Part shown: positions 58,130 to 64,000 of the stretch, piece after piece
How positions within the stretch are numbered: the stretch's first letter is position 1
Layout: each line of letters starts with the position of its first letter
Assembly (NCBI GenBank): GCA_028583685.1
Contig: JAMXIF010001195.1
Location: 16,430,274 to 16,494,273 of the forward strand
Reading direction: 5' to 3'
Origin: Petaurus breviceps papuanus
Taxonomy: Eukaryota > Chordata > Mammalia > Diprotodontia > Petauridae
Length of the DNA stretch: 64,000 nt
Notes under the pieces: model-generated
What the model was told of the DNA's origin: nothing
Databases searched by the model: none
What the model saw: the letters and a program-made list of their open reading frames with translations, nothing else
Translations under genes and position numbers: made by a program

Positions 58130-58610
58130 TTTCCATAGTTTTGCCTTGAGTGCCATGTACTCTCCAGCTAGCAAGAACTATAGTTCACTCAGGTTCAAAA
58201 CTCTGCTGTCATTCTTGACTTCTCTGCCTTACTCCACAGTCAACCAGTTATCAAATCTTGCCATTTCTACTGCCACAACATCTCTTGCATTCATTTCCAG
58301 CTCACCACTAACAGTCACCCCTACAGTTTGGGCCCTCATCTGTTCTTGTGTAAGACTTTTGCAAACAACTTGTAACTGGTCTGCCTGCCTCAAGTCCCAC
58401 AAGTATGAAAACTGTTCTCTTAAAGAGTAAGTCTGACCATGTCCACGACCAAGTCTTCCCCACCTTCTTTTATACTCAATATATTTCAGTAGCTTCCTAT
58501 CACCTCTAGGATCAAATCTAAATCTTGTTTGACACTGAAAGATCTTCACCAACTGGCTGTATCCTATTTTGATAGCCTTATTAGACACAATTTCTTTCCA
58601 TTTACTCTAG
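58130..58610 (+). repeat. L2 LINE fragment
   Basis: 'cattcttgacttctctgcct', 'gccacaacatctcttgcatt', 'acttgtaactggtctgcctg' and 'tgttt gacactgaaag'-type text follow L2 order. Confidence 0.65.
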
Positions 58611-58719
58611 GATCTAGTCATGCTGGTCTTCTAGCAAAGGTTCACACAACAGTTCAGTTCCCATCTCCATACTTTTGTACTGGCTGTTCCCTCATGCTGT
58701 GAGGAGGAAGCCTTAGCAG

Positions 58720-59335
58720 GGTTAATCCCTCTACTCAAACAATCCCATTCCATCTCATCTCCTCCAACAGATTATTCCCTCTGTCATCCCTCCAATAGCA
58801 TGAATTTTTCATCTCTCCCTGTGTGCTGGTTCCATCCCTGCTGCCTACAAACATGCCTGTTTTCCCCATCTTGAAAAAACAGTCACTTGATTCTTTCCTC
58901 CCTGCTAGCTGCTGTCCTGTATCTTTTCTGCCCTTTGTGGCTAACCTCCTTCAGAAGGCCACCCACAGGCACCTGCACTCTTCCCCCTCTCAGTGCATGG
59001 CTTCCTTCTGGACTGCTGCACGGCTCTGGGGACACAGTCTCCCCAAGGTGAAGTCCTGCTTTCGGGTGTTAGATGTAAACGCCTTGAGGGAACTTTTCCC
59101 ATATGGCCTATCCCTACCATCCCCACCTGCTGGTTTCTTCTCCCCAAGTCACCTTCCACATCTTGTGTATGCATACCGGTATTCTGTACATAGGCATGCA
59201 CGTTGTCTCTTCGGTTACGTACTCTGTGACTCTGTGACGCTGTGGACTGTTTCCCTTTTGTCTTTGTATCTCCAGCACCAAGCCAATACGAGGCACACAG
59301 TGGACACTTAACAAATGGCTGCTTATCCACTGACA
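58720..59335 (+). repeat. Second L2 LINE remnant
   Basis: It starts with the 5' L2 text 'atcccattccatctcatctc', as at 24612, and closes with 'tttgtatctccagcaccaag' and 'cacacagtggacacttaaca'. Open frames here (58823-59311 plus; 58941-59336 minus) lie within the L2 and are not host genes. Confidence 0.7.
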
Positions 59336-62300
59336 AAGAAAACAGCTAGAAGCCTATGGGGAAAGGCAGAGCGCCTACCAGAGTGAACCTGAGAAATTCC
59401 AGTATTTTCCTCCTTGAGGATTCGCCTTAATTCACACAGACTGAAGATGAATGCATCAAGAAAAGGAAAAGAAAAAGACATATCGATCACTTTCCTCCCT
59501 CAAGTTCATACAGCACATTGTATTTTTCAAAGCCCTATATTACACTGTATTCTAACACTTTTGTAAGACATGAAGGGGAATGTTCTTTAAAAACAAAAGA
59601 ACCACAGAATGTATACCTCAGAAGAGAGCTTAGAGAACATCTAGTTCAGCCCCCTGGTTTTATAGACAGGAAAAAGGAAGCTAGGGAAGGTGAAGGGACT
59701 TGGCTGAGATCACACAGGTAGGTAGTAAGCAGCTGAGCCAAGATTCACACCTGGAATATTCTTGACTCTAAATCCATTGTTTTTTCAAATACACTACATT
59801 GTCTAGAAAGGATATCATCCACATACAATTTCACATTCCATCAGCCATCTTAGAAACCAAAAATTGTTATATTTTTTTTAAATAACTAAGGAAGGAATCA
59901 AAGGCATAATCTAAATAAGAAGCTACTGCAGAGTGAGACTAATTATGATTTCACAGCCTAAGTTTCTGATATAACCACTATCTGTACTTTTCCTTCAGTT
60001 TGACAGAAGGACAAACTATGTAGTGAAGGTGGTTACAGACCTGCAGTACTTGCCCCATGAAACAGCCCTTATTTACTAAATCCTTTAGCCACATAGAAGT
60101 GCAAAGGAATCCATCAACTGTTGCAAACAGCATGTTCTTGTTTACACATTATTATTGGAAGCAAAGGAAGATAGAGATGGCACCTAGGCATGCTGCCAGT
60201 CTGTCTCTTGAAGCATGAAAACTATCTTTGCCCTCTAATTCAATTCTCTTGGCAGCCCAATCAGAAAGAAAGTCACAGAGGCATGACAATCCTCTCCTAT
60301 CCAGCAGTCTATGAGCCAAGCCATTTGCTGACCATAACCATGTGCAGAGAGCCTACTACCCTCTCTTGTCCTGCTCTACAGCTGCTTAAGACATTCCTCA
60401 AATAAAATGAAACCCCTCAACTACCAAAAAAGGTCCTAGTCTCAACTCCTCTTCTCTGCCCAACCAGAAAAAGAGAAATACATAAGTCTACTTTCTCTCA
60501 CCTTTGAAGGGTTGCCATCAGCTACTTGTTTGAAACCAAGATTTCTTAGAGGGGAAGAAGGTAGGGAAACAGAATGAGGAAGGTCAAAGAAGAATAAAAA
60601 GCAGATTATTTTTCTTGAAGGCCAGAAAAAGAGATACAGAGTTCCTACTTATGATCCAATTAACAGTGACACCATTACTTCTTTAAGATATACACACACC
60701 AAAGTCAAAAGAATTGAGTGCCCTACAGAAAAAACCCGAAAAACAAAAAACAAAACTCAAAAAACAAAAAAATCTCATAGACAGTAATAACCAGGGTCTT
60801 AAAGTTGAGGAATTCAGAGTGCCAAGCGTCCAATAAAGGTTAAGCCTCCAGGACTTAGGCTTCTAAAAATAAGTATCATTTCTGCATACCAACACTATGA
60901 TATAATAGGAGTATCCTTTCCGCCACAGTATAACTATGTCATGGGGTACAGCAATGGGGCCCTGGGTGGGGGGGTAGAGAGAAGAACTCTACAAATTCTT
61001 GTCTTGTTGCCTCCCTTTCTCTCACTCCCACAGCAATCTGCAAATCTTCGACTTCTTACATTCCAAGAGAGATGGCTATAATCCCCACACCCCAATAATC
61101 ACTTCTTCAAAATGCCAGATCGAATGATACAGTGACCCTCTGCTCACACTTAATCTTTCAACAAATGCCAATGAATGCTATGGAGCCACCTTCCTCCCTC
61201 ATTCAAAAATATGCCTTTTCCTTAAGATTTTCTACAGCAACTGTAAATAGTTCACAACTGTAAATGTTCAGAAATCTATAGGTCATATTTCCTATGCCAT
61301 CCATTAGCTTCTGGGCAGATGTATATGTATTAGAAATCAAACCCTGTATATTTTTCAAAATTATTATTCTTGTAATTTACTTGGTGGTTGACTACTACTA
61401 AAAAAAAAAATACATCAGATAAGTTGCATTTGGCAATCTAAAAACACAGATGGCTTCCCATATAATTGTTTCCACTTGCCCAGCTGGTACCTAAAAAATA
61501 AAAAACCATACATTACCTGACCCCAAAGCAGGAGCACACCATTCCTAATGCTGAGAAAGCAAGGTAAATCTGGTCAATGGATGGCAGGCCAGCAAAAAGT
61601 ATCAACATTAATTTACACCACCACACTAATCTGTAGGGTTTACATTCATCCTATAAAAATGTTACTTATATTTTATTTATATGAAAATAATTAATATTAC
61701 CACCCTAATCGTATTCAAGAAGGTAGGATGTTACATCCTAAAAGTCATGCCCTGGATAAAGTCAATTCCAGGAGATGCAACACTGGTGAAAATATATGTG
61801 GGCTGGCAGATTTGGAAAGCTTATTCCCAAGGCTAAATTAAAGCCAGCTTAGCTTTTAGCACTTGTTGCCTTATCACCAGGGTAACTTATAGCACTTAAT
61901 GTGAGCCACAAATCCTCAAACAAACCACCCCCACATCCTAGTCGATTTGAATGAACTTAACCCAAGGTCAGGCAGCACTACCCCCTCCCCTTGATTCTAA
62001 CTGAGGCTTGATTGCCACTATTTTCTGAACCTCAAGGGCAAGTAGCCAACCTCGATTCGGATAACCATATTCCTTCTAGTCTACTCAAGGAGGAGACGAC
62101 AGTGGGCACACATTTTACTTCCTTTAATCAGTCACTGTCCTGAGAAGAAAATCACCAGCCTGTTCTCTCCAGGCTCATTATGCTGCATGTAAAATTAGGA
62201 TCACAGCAACCCCACTAGATCTAAAGGGAATATTTTCCCTTATCAGAGTGTAAAAGGCTACAGCTATTTTCAGCAGGAACTTGTGTGCCTACTGGGAAAG

Positions 62301-62907
62301 AAAGAAATAACCTCCATTACACAAATGGTGAGCTCTACAAAAAAAAGGAAAATTTAAAATGACAAAAGTTATGTACATTTCCTGCTTCTTCCTCATAATC
62401 TTTTAAGAAACATTTTTATGAAATTTCTGAAATCTAAACAGCAAACATTTTGAACACATGCACAAGTTTTTTCCCCATGCAATAAATCCCATGCTATTAG
62501 AGAACTCTTGGTAGAAACTACATGTTTTAAACACTGGACTCATTTGATTTCTATCATCCAAGAATTTAATAGACCCCAAGTCAGGTTCCCATCCTGGGCT
62601 TTTCAGAAATAGAAAGAAATACTGTAATTAAGTACAGTTCTAATATGTACTAGGAGGAAGTTCTAATATAAATTAATCTATTATCTTTAGTATTACAGCC
62701 CAATAAATTTAACAAAATAAAAATAAAGTCTAAAATTAAGTTTTTACAAGGGATTCCTGAGATCGCGTAGTCTGAACAAAGGTGAAGATATAACATTATA
62801 TTTCAAGTGTAGGAGGAATTCCACAGGGATTTTTTCTCCCAAAAATATACTGGTTAGAGTAAATTCTAACATTTTCCTCATAAGTTAATGAGTGGGGAAG
62901 GGAAGAA

Positions 62908-62964
62908 ATACACACTCACACACACACACTCATACACACTCACTCACACACATTCACACACACA
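62908..62964 (+). repeat. (CACACT)n-type microsatellite
   Basis: Imperfect CACACA/CTCACA units over about 55 bases. Confidence 0.85.
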
Positions 62965-63479
62965 GAGTTCATCTTGAGTCCCTTTTAATTTCATTTCAAA
63001 GCAAATATTATATATGAACCATTTCTGAACTGCTGATACACAAAAGAATGCATAAACCAATCAACTTTCCACTACTCATCTAGATAGAACAGCTATTTCG
63101 ACAGTGAATTAAAACTATTCTAGCCACAAAAGTCAGCTGAGTCAACACTAGAAAGTTACCATGCCCCAAATAAAAGCATTTCATCCAAGTTTCCACGAAG
63201 TGTTTATCGTGTACTTGTGGCCAAAGCTAGCTTTGACAATGGGATCCTCCAGTTCCCAGTTGGATCTCTACTTCTTGTCCCATATACATTTCCTAATAAT
63301 CTACATGAACAATTGGGGCCTTCTGCTTCAGCTGCATTCATAGCATGAGACAGAAATGACAGATGCAGTAACTAAATCCCTATCGTGGATTAGCCAGCAG
63401 GAATGTTTGTTAACTAATTTATACTCAAAGGAAAGAGAGGTTTTATGGCAGCTTGCAAATTGTTTCAAGCAGCACTAGA

Positions 63480-64000
63480 TTATTTAGAACCAGTTGAATG
63501 AGTAGACCCAAGAAGTGGTAAGTAACAAACTGATGTCAAACTAATTTAAGTTTGCTAACAGTACCACAAGGCTTTATCATTGGCCCTGGTATGTTCAATA
63601 ATTTTATCAACTACACGAATAAAGATGCAGAGACAGCGTGCTTGTCAGATTTACAGGTGACATAAACCTGAGAGGGAGAGTTACTGACACTGGCAGAAAC
63701 AAGATCCAAAAGGTATCTCAGTAGATTAGAAAGATGGGACGAATCTCATAAGGTGAACTGTAATAGTGACAAATGCATGAACCCTTTCCATGAACAATAA
63801 GTATCAACTGCACAACTACAATATGGGAAAACATGACTGGATATTCACATGAAACTGTTGTTCTGACAGACTGCCGACTCAATGTATGTCAACAGAATGA
63901 CGCAGCAGTCACAATCCTAGCGCAGCTTTAAGCTACACTGATAAAACTACAGTGTCTGGAATGAAGGAGGTAAGAGTGCAACTGCTCTCCGAGCTCTGTT
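63480..64000 (+). repeat. L3/CR1 LINE reverse-transcriptase fragment, cut by the window edge
   Basis: 'agaagtggtaagtaacaaac', 'attggccctggtatgttcaa', 'tcagatttacaggtgacata', 'tatcaactgcacaactacaa' and 'agtgtctggaatgaaggagg' follow the recalled L3/CR1 coding order. Confidence 0.75.

Larger units (their letters stand above)
53368..64000. other. Region upstream of E1: large intron or 5' part of gene, no exon recognised
   Basis: I looked for the family's DVAVEAIRL, stromalin-conservative and STAG-domain exons on the minus strand and found none. Contents: L2 fragments, MIR-like SINEs (54805-54990 plus; ~59620-59810 minus), a (CACACT)n tract and an L3/CR1 piece. 60000-62900 is unassigned. Confidence 0.55.

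Noticed and set aside
58823-59336. Long overlapping open frames on both strands (162 and 131 codons)
   Set aside because: The stretch is an L2 remnant whose C-rich composition leaves chance frames open.
59382-59441. Minus-strand exon-like stretch (LCELRRILKEENTGISQ)
   Set aside because: Short, unrecognised, and next to an L2 element; not compatible in phase with the stretch at 60027-60112.
60027-60112. Minus-strand exon-like stretch (FLCTSMWLKDLVNKGCFMG)
   Set aside because: Plausible splice borders, but no similarity to any STAG segment or family I recognise, and no partner exon in phase.
1-64000. CRISPR arrays, bacterial operons, tRNA/rRNA genes, riboswitches
   Set aside because: No spaced repeats, ribosome-binding sites or tRNA cloverleafs were seen. 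The tRNA-like boxes present belong to SINEs.

Overview
The window looks like nuclear DNA from a marsupial. It is AT-rich and intron-rich. It is packed with marsupial-type interspersed repeats: tRNA-derived SINEs with the 'aggtggcgcagt...gagcac' head and 'cttaaccccaattgc' tail, SINEs with an RTE-like tail, several L1 3' ends, and many old L2, MIR-like and L3/CR1 remnants. There is no sign of bacterial, plasmid or viral gene organisation. Family names are assigned from recalled consensus patterns, not from a search.

One protein-coding gene is clearly supported. Sixteen consecutive internal exons on the minus strand run from 53367 down to 29740. All have GT/AG borders and compatible phases, and joined they leave one open frame of 622 codons. 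The product is a stromalin (STAG/SA) cohesin subunit. By recalled homology they cover roughly the part of the ~1,230-residue family after the stromalin-conservative domain, up to the start of the variable C-terminal tail. The protein is too divergent to be STAG1 or STAG2; it is STAG3 or a further divergent STAG paralogue. The 5' exons (STAG and SCD domains) were not found between 53368 and 64000 and probably lie beyond the window. The exons for the C-terminal tail were not recognised below 29740; one weak terminal-exon candidate lies at 7563-7687.

Region by region: 1-10900 holds L2, L1/HAL1-like and SINE remnants, one LTR-like segment, a palindromic hAT-like MITE inside a SINE and a 66-bp alternating purine-pyrimidine tract. 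11260-14690 is an old L1 with an inverted L1 and a SINE inside it. 15488-15914 is a TA-flanked MITE. 16120-24240 is a nested stack: an old L1 split by an LTR-plus-SINE composite and by a younger L1, which itself carries a SINE dimer. 24400-26230 is a long L2 followed by an L1 piece. 26985-29740 holds MIR-like, SINE, L3/CR1, hAT-like and L2 pieces. 29740-53367 is the STAG gene with repeat-filled introns. 53368-64000 is repeat-rich, with L2 remnants and an L3/CR1 reverse-transcriptase fragment at the right edge.

The most interesting items are the divergent STAG gene, a decayed partial copy of one of its exons in a downstream intron, the LTR-plus-SINE composite that seems to have been inserted as one unit, and the younger L1 flanked by an unusually long direct duplication of about 156 bp.
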